Assembly (NCBI GenBank): GCA_002778195.1
Contig: PCDI01000015.1
Coordinates: 552,366-616,365 of the forward strand
DNA length: 64,000 nucleotides
Reading direction: 5' to 3'
From: Raffaelea ambrosiae
Lineage: Eukaryota; Ascomycota; Sordariomycetes; Ophiostomatales; Ophiostomataceae
Shown: positions 23,372-34,742 of the stretch, one piece after another
Position numbering within the stretch: position 1 is the first letter of the stretch
How the letters are laid out: each line of letters begins with the position of its first letter
The notes under the pieces: model-generated
Told to the model about the DNA's origin: nothing
What the model saw: the letters and a program-made list of their open reading frames with translations, nothing else
Databases searched by the model: none
Program-made: the position numbers and the translations under genes

Positions 23372-24698
23372 ATGGCTTCTCGTGGCTTCTCCAAGGCCCT
23401 GCGGGCGCCGATGGCCCGCCAGCTGGCTGCTCCTGCCCAGCGCCGCACCTTTGTGGCTGCTGCCGGCCTGGTCCGGGCCAAGGCTGCTGTTTCGGCCGCC
23501 ATGTCGGCCCCGGCTGCTCCTCTGGCTGGCCAGCAGGTGCGCGGTGTCAAGACCATTGACTTTGCCGGCTCCAAGGAGAAGGTGTGGGAGCGCGAGGACT
23601 GGCCTCGTGAGAAGCTTCTGGTACGTACAGCTCTGGGCAGGGGACCTGCTCTGGACAGCCATCGTCTTCCAGCGGAGGCCTGGGGGCGTCCCTCAACTAA
23701 CACGTTTTCTTTCTCTCTTTCAGGACTACTTCAAGGACGACACCTTCGCTCTGATTGGCTACGGCTCGCAGGGCCACGGCCAGGGCCTGAACCTCCGCGA
23801 CAACGGCGTCAACGTCGTCATCGGCGTGCGCAAGGACGGCAAGTCGTGGAAGGACGCCGTGCAGGACGGCTGGGTCCCGGGCAAGAACCTGTTCGAGGTG
23901 GACGATGCCATCGCCCGCGGCACCATTGTGATGAACCTGCTGTCGGACGCCGCGCAGTCGGAGACGTGGCCGCACATCAAGCCGCAGCTGACCAAGGGCA
24001 AGACGCTGTACTTCTCGCACGGCTTCTCGCCCGTGTTCAAGGACCTGACCAAGGTCGACGTGCCGGCCGACATTGACGTGATCCTGGTCGCGCCCAAAGG
24101 CTCTGGCCGCACTGTGCGCTCGCTCTTCCGCGAGGGCCGCGGCATCAACTCGTCGTTTGCCGTGTACCAGGACGTGACCGGCAAGGCCGAGGAGAAGGCC
24201 CAGGCCATTGGCGTCGCCATTGGCTCCGGCTACCTGTACAAGACCACCTTTGAGAAGGAGGTCTACTCGGACCTGTACGGTGAGCGCGGCTGCCTGATGG
24301 GCGGCATCCACGGCATGTTCCTGGCCCAGTACGAGGTCCTGCGCGAGCGCGGCCACAGCCCGTCGGAGGCGTTCAACGAGACCGTCGAGGAGGCCACCCA
24401 GAGCCTGTACCCGCTGATCGGCGCCAACGGCATGGACTGGATGTACGAGGCCTGCTCGACCACCGCCCGCCGCGGTGCCATTGACTGGACCCCCAAGTTC
24501 AAGGAGGCCCTCAAGCCCGTGTTCAACAACCTGTACGACTCGGTCAAGAACGGCGAGGAGACCAAGCGCTCGCTCGAGTACAACGGCCAGAAGGACTACC
24601 GCGAGAAGTTCGAGGCCGAGATGGAGGAGATCCGCAACATGGAGATCTGGCGGGCCGGCAAGGCCGTCCGGTCTCTGCGTCCCGAGAACCAGAAATAA
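23372..24698 (+). CDS. ILV5: Ketol-acid reductoisomerase, mitochondrial
   Basis: Two exons (23372-23620, 23724-24698; intron 103 nt) give 407 residues, the usual fungal length. Residues 1 to about 60 are rich in Ala, Arg and Ser with no acidic residues, as expected of a mitochondrial transit peptide. The Rossmann segment LIGYGSQGHGQGLNLRDNG binds NADPH. The Mg-binding and active-site helices appear in the DLYGERGCLMGG and GHSPSEAFNETVEE regions. The enzyme catalyses the second common step of valine, leucine and isoleucine synthesis by alkyl migration and reduction of acetohydroxyacids. Codon use is very strongly biased to C/G third positions, consistent with high expression. A TGAGTCA element upstream suggests amino-acid cross-pathway control. 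Confidence 0.97.
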
Positions 24699-25330
24699 GG
24701 AGGAGGGATGTGGGAACAACACACACGCACACATGTGGTTAGAAGAAAGGACGAAAGGCAGGGCAAGGTTATGACAAAAAAAAACATTATTCAGGGCAAT
24801 TTGTAACACGACCTCGCATATGGGATGAGGATGGGTGTTGTATTCTTTTTTTTTTTTTTCCTGTTCTTATTGCTTTGGGTTATATCATGAGAAGACAAAA
24901 AAAAAAGGGCAAAAAGACTTTTAAAGTCTTCAAAAGACAACGAAAAGAATTTGTGTGAATTTAAACAGGGGGGAGGAGGACACTTTTTTGACATTCTGCA
25001 ATGCTTGCACGATCATACCACTGTATGAAATAGGGTCTTCGTATAGTAGATCTATGATGGAACGAAAAAGGAAAGTTGCACTTGGGGCCCAGAGAATACC
25101 ACAATGAAAAAAATGGCGATGTTTGTCCTCGTCTGTAGCCAAGATTCAAACCAGCTGGATACAACGTTTCTCCGCTATCGGCGATTACTTGTGCCGGCCA
25201 TCGTGATGGTATGACGAGACAGACATCCGACCGAGGAAAAACAAAACCCAAGAAAAAAAAACATAGAACGACCATCACCAACCCTGCATCCTTCCTCGTT
25301 CTCTCCCTTCTCCCACCACAGCCACCCGCC
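24699..25330. other. Intergenic: ILV5 3' flank and dehydratase promoter
   Basis: 632 nt between tandem genes. It begins with A/T homopolymers typical of a 3' UTR and ends in a CT-rich run before the next start. The short frames have no protein character. Confidence 0.4.
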
Positions 25331-26792
25331 ATGGCCGAACTCTCGACCTGCCCGCCCCTCACGCGGGCCTCCGTCGTCGACGCCCACGCCCTCATCCGCC
25401 CCTTTATCCACCGCACCCCTGTCCTCAACAATGCCACGATCGACACCGTTGCCTCGACGCCCCGGACAGAGGAAGAGCTCGCCGGGACCCCGTGGGCCCA
25501 GGGCGCCCAGGGCGGTGGCAACGAAGAGTCCTTCTCCCCGGCCAAGCCCGTCTTCCGCCTCTGGTTCAAGTGCGAGAACCTCCAGCGCATCGGCGCCTTC
25601 AAGGTCCGCGGCGCGTTCCATGCCATTGAGCGCCTCAAGAAGGAGCCGGGCTTTCTCGAGAACGGCGGCCTCGCCAAAGGCGTCGTGACACATTCGTCGG
25701 GTGGGTTGTTCTCTCCTCTCCCCCCCGGGGCGGATGTCCCACCAACCAACCCCCTTTTGTCTTTTTTTTGCTGTTTCTGTTGTTCTTCTATATTCTTCTT
25801 CTTCCCGTACCGATCATCTGCTCCCCTCCTGCTTCTTTTGCTTCCCCTGCCCTACTAATACCAGCCTCCCAGGCAACCATGCCCAGGCCCTCGCGTTGGC
25901 CGCCCGCACCGCCGGCATGCCCGCCCACATTGTCATGCCCCGCATCTCCACCCCGTCCAAGGTCGCCGCCACCCGCGGCTACGGCGCCGACGTCATCTTC
26001 AGCGGGTCCACTGCGCCCGAGCGCGAGGCCGTCGCCGCCGAGGTGATTGCCCGCACCGGCGCCCGGCTCGTGCCCCCGTACGACCACCCGGACATCATCC
26101 TGGGGCAGGGCACGGCCGGGCTCGAGCTGCAGGCCCAGGTGGCGGCGATCAAGAAGGCGGGCCACGACACAGGCGACGACCACGTTCCCGCCCCCGGGAC
26201 GGCCTGGCTCCGGGCGCCCGTGACGGAGCCAGCCACGGGCCCGGGCTCCTCGAACACGTCCGGCCTCGACGCTATGATGACACCGTGTGGCGGCGGCGGC
26301 CTGCTGGCCGGCACGGTGCTGTCGGCGCAGGGCACGGGCATCCGCGTGTTTGGCGCGGAGCCGTCGCTGGACGGCGGGGACGACTGCGCGCGCGGGCTGG
26401 CGCAGGGCCGGCGGATCGAGAGCGTGTCGACGCTGACGATTGCCGACGGGCTGCGGACGCCCGTCGGGGTGCACAACTGGGGGGTCCTGACCGGCCAGGG
26501 CAGCGAGGGGACGACGACGGGAGGCGAAGGCGGCAGCGGCGGCGAAGGCGTGGCCGGGGTCTACGCGGTGGGCGAGGACCAGATCAAGGCGGCCCTGCGG
26601 CTGCTGCTGGAGCGGTTCAAGCTGGTGGTGGAGCCGAGCTCGGCGGTGCCGCTGGCGGTGGTGCTGTACAACGAGGCGTTCCGGCGACGCGTCGAGAAGG
26701 AGGCCGGGCCGGCCGGCTGGGACCTGGGCATTGTGCTGAGCGGCGGCAACATCAGTCTGGAAGCGCTGGGGAAGCTGTTCCCGAGCAGCTGA
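25331..26792 (+). CDS. PLP-dependent serine/threonine dehydratase or serine racemase-like enzyme
   Basis: Two exons (25331-25700, 25873-26792) give 429 residues. The fold-type II PLP signature is complete: Schiff-base Lys91 in GAFKVRGA, the substrate loop SSGNHAQA (rebuilt exactly across the intron at residue 124), and the phosphate-binding tetraglycine loop after Cys262. A C-terminal SGGNIS motif is also present. There is no ACT regulatory domain, so it is of the catabolic, racemase or SRY1 (3-hydroxyaspartate dehydratase) type and not biosynthetic ILV1. It is longer than typical serine racemases (about 330 residues) because of low-complexity insertions at about 55-75, 224-255 and 340-360. 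Reaction: PLP-catalysed deamination of Ser, Thr or hydroxyaspartate, or Ser racemisation. Which one cannot be decided here. Confidence 0.9.
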
Positions 26793-27438
26793 AGGAATGC
26801 CCCCCCCCAAAAATTTTTGGAAGACATGGTTTCCACAAAAAGAAAGGGCATATTTTGCCGCCTTTCTTATATACATATATGCGAGAAAGATCACGCAAAA
26901 TAAGCGTCTATCTGAACGACGGTGGTTACATCTTTTCCAAGTATGCGCATTCGTCTCACTGCATGGCACAAGACCTGGCTTTGCCTCTCTGCCTATAGGT
27001 GTGGCAATACTCCAGCAGACCGGATCTCGGCATCGTATCAGCATCTGTCTTTGACAAATTTTGTTATAACTTTTGCCCTGCCCTACCCCCAATCCAATGC
27101 CCGCATCTTGCGCCGAACATCCGAGTCCCAGAGGTCTGTTTTTACTTCCTAGCCCCCCCCCCCCCCCCCCCCCCCCCCCTAGGTTTCCCATCAGCACCTT
27201 CTTTCGGAAGAGCCCGTACGCCGTCTTTTTAAGCCCGGCTTTGCCTTGTCACTTCTCAGATTGAAGCTTGTTTGCTGGACCCGTAGGTTTGGTACGTGGG
27301 AGGGAAAAGGAAGGTGGTAACGTGTAAGTGTTGCCAAGCAGGATGGGGTACCCGAAACGTTATGTCATAAATAAATGAAACTCTGCGACTTTGGCTATGC
27401 CCTATCTAAACCACAACAAGCAATCGCAATCATCATTC
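26793..27438. other. Convergent 3' region with a long poly-C run
   Basis: This lies between the convergent dehydratase and CSN1 genes. It contains an uninterrupted run of 27 C at 27153-27179 and no protein-like frame. Confidence 0.5.
27153..27179 (+). repeat. Poly-C tract (27 nt)
   Basis: An uninterrupted homopolymer of 27 C in the convergent intergenic region. Its true length is uncertain because long homopolymers are prone to sequencing and assembly error. Confidence 0.8.
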
Positions 27439-29144
27439 TTACTCGGTGTTGTCAGACCAAACGTAGCCAAGGTCGGAAAGCCCTGTCAGTTCCTTCTTCG
27501 TGCCCTTCACCTCCAGGTCGGCAATCACAATGTTCATCCGGCGAAGGCGGTCCAGGGCGTCCTTTTCGTAGGTTGAAAAGGCCTTCAAGCCGTCCTTTTG
27601 CATTTTGATGCGGGGGTCTTCCTTGACTATGGTAAGTAGCTTTGTAAGGTGTTAGCAAATCATACCGACTCGAGCAAAAAAAAAGTGCTTGGGAAGCCCA
27701 CGTACTCGGTCAACCAAGTTGATGCGTGCGTCCAGCACCCCATCCTTGATCATGGTGGCTAGCTCGCCCTCGATGGACTCGCCCGGCTTGGCGAAAGTGG
27801 TGTTGAGGCTGTCAAGAGTCACACACGAGAAGGGGATGAGGTACTGCGTGATGCACTTGCTGCGGATCTGTGCGTAAATAGCATCAACATGCGGCTGCAG
27901 GTATATATCCAGCAAGTAGTCGGGGCGGTAGGAGTCCAGAATGGCCAGGCATGCTGCGTAGCGGCCGTTGGCAAACTGCGACACGGCGCGGCGGATCTGC
28001 GGCTCCATCTCCAAAAAAAAGCGAAAGTTGGGGCTTTCCAGGACACGCTTGCGCAGTCCCTGGCGGTCCATGGTCGCGAGGGCCAGCAGGCCTCCATAGA
28101 CGGCCACATCGTTGGAGCTTATCAGGCCGGCAGTCGCCGTGCCGATGGACTCAGACAAGGACTGGATCTCAAGAAACTTGGCGGCCGCCGCCTCGTACTG
28201 GTTCTGTCCGAGCAAGCACAAGCCTGACATGGCACGGAGGTAGGGGAGCATAGCCTTCTCCTCGTCGGTGCCCTGCAGTCCGGTAATCTTGTTCAAGTGG
28301 CCCAGCGCCGCCGACCATTCTTTGCGCTCCACTGCGAGGCGCACCAGGTGCTTGCCCACGTCCACGATGTGCTTCGGGGCGCTCACATCGGGGCGCATGC
28401 GATTGTACGCATCGACGGCGTCGAATACGCTGCCAGACGCCTCAAGGTGCTTGCCGAGTTCCTCATTGGCCATCTGGTAAGAGACAGACAATTTTGTCAG
28501 CTTCCAGAAAAGCACGCTGTGCACGGGCGCTTTCAAAACGAGTTGCTAGCACTCACCCTTATGCTTTCCTTCACAAGGTTGTTCTTGTAGCCCTTGAGTT
28601 CGCGCTCGAGACGCTTGGTCTCGGCCTTGTTCTCAGCCTCCTTGGTGTCTACCCAGTCCTTGTCAAATGCAGCCTCAGGCTCGCCTGGTGCCGCGATGCG
28701 CAGGCAGTTCCAGACGCTTCGGTACCGCCCAACATCCTTGCCGTTCTTGGCCTCGGCATGGGCTGCCTTGAGCGCGTCGATGCAGAGAGGGACAGAGCGC
28801 TGCCCGATGAACAGGAGGCGGTCAAATCGCGAATGTCCTGCAGCAGAGACAAGGAGTGTTAGGTGGGCGTGTCAGATTCTTGGGGGGGAACCTAGTCCCT
28901 TGGCTGGTATGGGGAGGTCCAACATGCCTTTGTAATTTTGTATGTAGGAATCCAGATCGAATTTTGGTTGCTCTGTATGCTCCGGATGCCGGCGAGAAAC
29001 GAAAATGGTCAGCGCATGTCTTCTTGGCCCGAGATGACAGCTGTCTTCGGGATAGCCCAGCTGCTACTCGCACGCACCTGGAACAACCACGAAGCCCTCT
29101 GCCTGCACGACGGCAAAAAAGTCTTCCAGCGGTGTTGCTGCCAT
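27439..29144 (-). CDS. CSN1: COP9 signalosome complex subunit 1
   Basis: Five exons on the minus strand (29144-29078, 28972-28928, 28837-28557, 28473-27706, 27639-27439) give 453 residues with all phases matching. Diagnostic segments are PKFDLDSYIQNYKGHSRFDR at the N-terminus, a Lys/Glu-rich helix LERELKGYKNNLVKESIR joined to MANEELGKHL, and a PCI domain at about 255-380. The related lid subunit Rpn7 is the main alternative, but the N-terminal signature and length favour CSN1. It scaffolds the COP9 signalosome, which removes NEDD8 from cullins. The second intron (28927-28838) has a GC donor (AAAG/GCATGT) with a normal CTGCAG acceptor. The ATG is the only one giving a continuous first exon in phase with the 45-nt second exon. 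That first exon is the least certain part. Confidence 0.9.
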
Positions 29145-32100
29145 TTTTCTGTGTGTTTCTGTGTTTCTGTGTGTCCAGCCGTCCAGACGAGTGGTGGGTA
29201 TCAACGAGACCGTCCCAGGGCAAAAAAAAAAAAAAAACTCGAGATCCTTGTGATCCGGGATCACACTCAGCAGCCTCGTTTCGGCGGCACAGGTTGCAAG
29301 TCTGGTCCTCGCTGTACAGGGCCGGCAAGACGCGTAGAATCCAGTCTCTCGGTCGGCAACTCGGCCGGCCGGCTGCACGGTCGGTCGCTCTCGGCAAGAT
29401 GTGCGAGCGTCAAGCCAAGTCGAACGAGGCGGGAAGAAGGCCAACTGGGGATGTCGGTCAAGCTTCTCGAAAGATCGAAGAAGGAGCTCGAGGTCAGAAG
29501 GGCGGGAGGCTGACACACACACGCACACACACACAGGTGTGGACCTGTTGCAAGCAGAGGTCGTGCCGGTCTGGTACCAGGGTAGCGTCGGTATTGGGCT
29601 TCTGGGGTGCGGTGTATCGTCGTCGGGGGTGGTCGATGAAGCTGTTCGTCTGGGGCGGCTTTGTCTGGTCCCTGATGTTAGGAAGGTTCAGCCGTCGTTA
29701 CTGGCGTGGGAAGGCAGCAACGCCTCGCCCGCAGGAGCTCGATCAACGGGCAAGTGGGGCAGGCGGGGAGAGGGGTGGGCGACGCTGATTGGCCCGCTGC
29801 CAATATGGTCCTAAATCGGACAAAATGGCTTGTTCTGCTGTTATGCTGCCAGTGCCCATATTCGGCGCATGCGTGCGTCGTTTCTACCGAGTGCCGCCCC
29901 CATTGAACATAGTATCGTATGCATCTTGCACGTCTCATCACACGTTCCCCCTGGCCCGCGTTTGACCCAAATCAAGAATCCAAATGCTTGTTTCCCATCG
30001 GGAGGGGTATTCTCGTAAGATATGGACGCACATGGATCCGCATATCGGTCTGGTTGGCACCATCTTGGCCACGCATCTCGGTACCGACTGCCATTATAGG
30101 GCTTCCTGTTTGGGTTGGCGCGGCGGTTCGAGATGACGATCACTCATAGTCCTCCATGGCATGGCTTGCGCCCTGGGGTAGCAGTTCTCCTGGCCTGGAC
30201 CTCCAGCGGGCATCATTCATGACACTTGGAGGCCACGCGTTCCTGTGATACACCGGGTCCAACCTCGAAACGGACTGGGGTCATTTCGGTTTCGAAGGAC
30301 AACTGCCGCTTGGCTGTTTAAGGGAGAAGAAAATCCAAGATACCTTATCTGCTTCGTGCATACTCGTACGTCGTCCGCTCTCGTATTCGAGCAATGTTGC
30401 TCTAGTCCAATGTGCGTCATGGTTGGCATGCATTTGCTGTGTCGACTTCCTGCCAAACCCTGCATGCCCATAGATTGTAATCGAGGAACAAAAGGCTCCG
30501 TCTTGACTTATTCTTCCGTAGGATGATTAAAAAGCAAAAGGAAGCCTCGCTTTCAGTTGCCAATTGCAACATTGCCAGGGCAAGGATACGATTTACGCGG
30601 ATAGTACCATGTACTCGTAGACCTTTCGGGAGGGAGGTCCTTTGTGGGTGAGCAAATATTTTGCATGTGGACAGGATAAGGATCATCTACAGAGACTCCA
30701 TCGCCAATTTCGTCTGCCCACATGCTGGTTCCCACTCTGGAGCTAGGCGTTTGACTTTTCAGTTTACGGTGTAAGCCAGGAAATATCAGGGGAGGGGACA
30801 CACACGGCACAACCAGATTGCGGAAGAGACGCCTGGCAGGATCCGAATCAAAGAACAATGAAAGCCAAGTACCAAAGTACTCCTATGCCCATCACATTTG
30901 GACAGGCATGGTCAGTTCACCCGCGCTTTGCTGGGACGGGCCAGCCGGCGCCTGTATCGAAATCGTTAATACACCGCATCTTATACGGCAAAGTCCATGG
31001 AACCGTGCCCTTTATTCCTTTTGATAGTTATGGCGTATGCCAAGCTTTTTAGCCAATGTGTTCCCATGTCCTTCCGACCCCATGTCCACCACACTCTGGG
31101 GAAAAATGCGGTCCGTCAAAGGTCTCTAAAAAAAGTGTGCCCGACTTTTTTTAATTGCGCAATTGCTTACTTTGGCTCGGTGCAGTTTTGTTCTCTCGTG
31201 CTTCCCGAAGAATTCCCTGCGCGGTTATTGGCAGGCTGGAGCTGCCCTCTGCCCGCTGGCCTAGCCATGAAAGGGAACCCGTCCTGCAAAAGGTGTCCTT
31301 GTGATCACCGACAGCGTCCCCCCCCCCCAAAGAACCAACCTGCAGGCACCGCCCACAATCCCACGCTCGTGGAAGATGGTGCTGCGAGGTCGCTCCTTTG
31401 AGCCCTTCACCTGGTGACTGCCGCCCCACAAGGGTTCTCTCCCCGGCCTGTCAACCCCTGTCCTGGTGCTGGGTGGTAGTGGGTTGCATGTGCCTTCCAG
31501 TGGAGGGGGAGGTCGACTTAATATCTGGACGTCAATCTGGGAGCAATGAGGCAAAAGAAGCGCCGTCAAGGTGGTGGTGTCCTTACCGTTTAGTCACAAG
31601 GTAGGACGGCTCTGCTTGAGGGGATATCTTGCGCATGTAACCAACATGCGTGCCTTGCTCACCGTGAAAATGCAGGAAACTAACTGCTGGGGCTTGGGCA
31701 TGCAGCCGAGCAAACCCGCCGTGGCGGCCAATTGTTAACCATGATTGTTACCGTGATGTTCACCGTGATGGGGTTTACTTTGCAGCTGTCTGGACCCATG
31801 AGAGCTGCAGAGACCCCTGCGCTGGAGTCGTAAGGGATCCGCATCCTTGGCATGATTGTCCCTATCATAGCCCGATCCGGCACACCGTCTCTGATATGTG
31901 GCCGTGGAGTCGATGTTGGGGATGAGAAAGTTTGGCCTCTGATGCACCGTACCGGCAATACGATAGATGAGTACGGCTCTCGTAGAGATGCAACACCTGG
32001 ACGGCCGCGGTTCTCGGTCATGAAAGGACGTGACTGCCCGGAGGCTTTACCGACGCCCTCCGAGACCATGATAATGGCGCTGGCTAACCAGGGCGGTTGT

Positions 32101-34742
32101 GCGCACTAGAGTTGCTTTCTGGTAGGTTTTTTTTTCTCCGCGTCTACGTAATCATCTCAGGATAACTGGGCGAGATGACGGGATGAGCAAAAGGAAAGAA
32201 AAAACAGACGCTGGGGAAAACATAGACCCCCCCGGGAATAAACAGAATTTCAGCGAGGCCGTCATGGCGCGAGGGAAAGAGCGACCCGACAGCGCACCGT
32301 CAACTGGCCTGTCAGCTTGCCGCCCGCCTAGGAAGGGTTGCTGGAGATGGCAGGAACGACCGGGTGCCAAGAGGTTTTTTTTTTTTCTCGCTGAGTGCGG
32401 GCATCCCCCAATTTGCTGGTCTGCTGCACGAGTCTTTACTTTTCTGCAGCATCTTTTGCTATTTCCTGCGAGGACAGCTCTTCGCGACAGGCATCGGCGC
32501 ACCGCACCGTCGCAGTGGGTTTAGGAGCCGTTTTTCGCTTGTTTCCCGTGCTCGTCTAATTTCCCCATTTGCACGTCTGCCACCACGCGCGCAGCCGTTG
32601 AAAGTGGCATGTTCTGGCTCTTGACCAGACCAAGGCTGACGGGACTTTTTCGTGCCTGCGGTATTCGGGCAGCCTCCAGCGGCCCGGAGAAGACAGCAGC
32701 AGACACACAGCACGCCCGGGAGAGGAAGGGACCCAACCAGAGAGGGGGTTGTCGCCCAGTGGTGTCCGGGTTGTGCATTCGCTGCCCCCCCTTCCTGCCA
32801 GACGCTGCCAGCAGGTTCTCTCCTGGATCGGTGCGGCTTTTGCGGAGATACTGGGCCTCTGCTACAGTGATCGGCTTCTAATAAGCCCTCATAACTGACC
32901 GCTGGACTGCCAACTCCGCCGCGACCGCCGACCAGCAGTCCTCTGCGCCCGTCTGTCTGGCTGGCTGTCTGGCTGTCTGGCCGTCTCGCTCCCACAACGA
33001 TGCTGCGGCTTCGCTGCGGCTCATTTGGCGCCCACCTGTGACACCCTGCGCTTCTGCCCGCCGCCAGCGTTTATAACCCAGCCAGGCCGCCTCACCTCCG
33101 GCCCTACCGGCCCTGCGCTCCTCATTGTCTTTCATTGCAGCCTCACTGCTGCTTCGTTGCCGCCAATTTGCTCGTCCAGAGCCAGGAGCTGCCTCTCCGC
33201 ACCAGAGTGTGTTCTCCCTGGTCCTTTCCCCTCTGGCAGCCGTCAATATAATATGCCATACTAACAAACCGCCCTCATCTGCACAGCGCATCCCGTCCTG
33301 CTTTCTCCCCGAACCCACGTTTGCTGTTTGTTGCGCATTCATCCTTGCGGCTATCTGTGCCTCTGTTTGTGTCATTTTGTCTGTCACCCACTAACCAGCT
33401 CTTGCTGGGCCCGTCACTAATAACGGGCTTCTTCTTTGGTCCTCGTTCGTCTTCCCGTCCTATACCCACACAAGAGATACCCAACACAGTATTTGTTCCC
33501 TATTGTCCCGTTTTGTGGGCTTTGTCGAATCCACTGGCCCATGACTAGTCTGTCCAATATTGTATCCCTCGATTCGCTGTACGGTGCAAGCTTACCTGTG
33601 GAGGCACCATCCCTCCTGCTATAGCCCCCCCTTTGGCTATCCTTCATTGCTTGAGTCTCCCACACGTCAGCTTCTTTACTGAGCTTTTCTCTTCTGTCTC
33701 TTTTGAACCGACTTCTTTAACGCCCCCCCCCTTTCCCCCCCTCCTCCCCGTCTTCACTACTTGTACCCGGGTCTCCTCCCGCTTCTTGCTCGGTGTTTCT
33801 TGGCACTTTCTTTCATTTCTGTTGCTCCTGATCGCTTCCTGCCAAGACCTCCTACCCTTGCTACCTGCCCCTTCCTCCCGTCGACGGTGCCTGGCGGACG
33901 AACCTCTTCCCCGTCTCCGCTCATCCCTGCTATTTACTCGTACCCGCGCACTCGGTAAACGGCTTTCCCAATCGGTGTTTTGAAGATTCCAATCCCGTTG
34001 TGCAAGTGACGGTGTTCGCCAGACGCTCCACCCTCCAGGTATAGCCCCCATTGGGCTTGCAGTGGAACCGCCCCGGTCGTTCTTAGTCTGCCACCTACAG
34101 TTATCAACGGGCTGTTGCCACATTGCGTTCTCGCAACTGAAAAAGAAGGGACAAAAAAAATTACATGGGGCTTTTGCTAAAGGCATAATAATACGGTGGA
34201 CAATCTCATTCCTCATCACAACAATACCAACCGTCTGCTCTGTATTCGGTGCTGAAATAAAACGGCGAACTTGATCTGTCGAGCCCAGTAGGGTCCTCGT
34301 TGCTCCTGCCGCCTTGTTATCAGTGTTCGGCGCCCAGGCAGACCACCACCACGAACCTCGGCCGCTCTCGACAACTTGGTCAAGGAGAAATTGTTAATCC
34401 TCCTTGGCAGCGTCTTTCTGTCTGTGTCCGCTGCGTCTTTCGGCGATAGTCAATCTATTGCCCGAGCGCCGAACTGCGACAACTCGCCGAATAGATTTCT
34501 TGATCCTGCCTGGCACATCATGACCCTCGAGTTGTCCATATTCGCGTACAACCTGTAGGTCTACTCGTTCCTAGGAGCGGCTGCTGCCACCTACCTTGTG
34601 AGGGTAGCAGGTGGGTGTTGTCCGCACAGACAGTCGCAAATCACGGCAAAGCACGACACGAGCTCGCCACAGCCCCGACCACCCCCGGGCGCTGAACACA
34701 CAATCCCGCCAGCTCCTCGTGGAAGCACAGGCTTCCCTAGAC
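29145..34742. other. 5.6 kb gene-free block between divergent genes
   Basis: No frame on either strand resembles a protein. A (CA)n-rich microsatellite lies at 29513-29535, octamer copies at 30361, 30612 and 33935, and short GTCTGGCT-type repeats at 32940-32985. From about 33,000 the plus strand becomes pyrimidine-rich, presumably a long leader and promoter for the downstream transcription factor. Many short upstream ATGs occur there. The block could also contain non-coding transcripts, but I see no diagnostic RNA structure. Confidence 0.45.

Noticed and set aside
30120..30140. GGTTCGAGA resembling a tRNA B box
   Set aside because: No matching A box or acceptor stem at the proper distance; no tRNA cloverleaf could be drawn.
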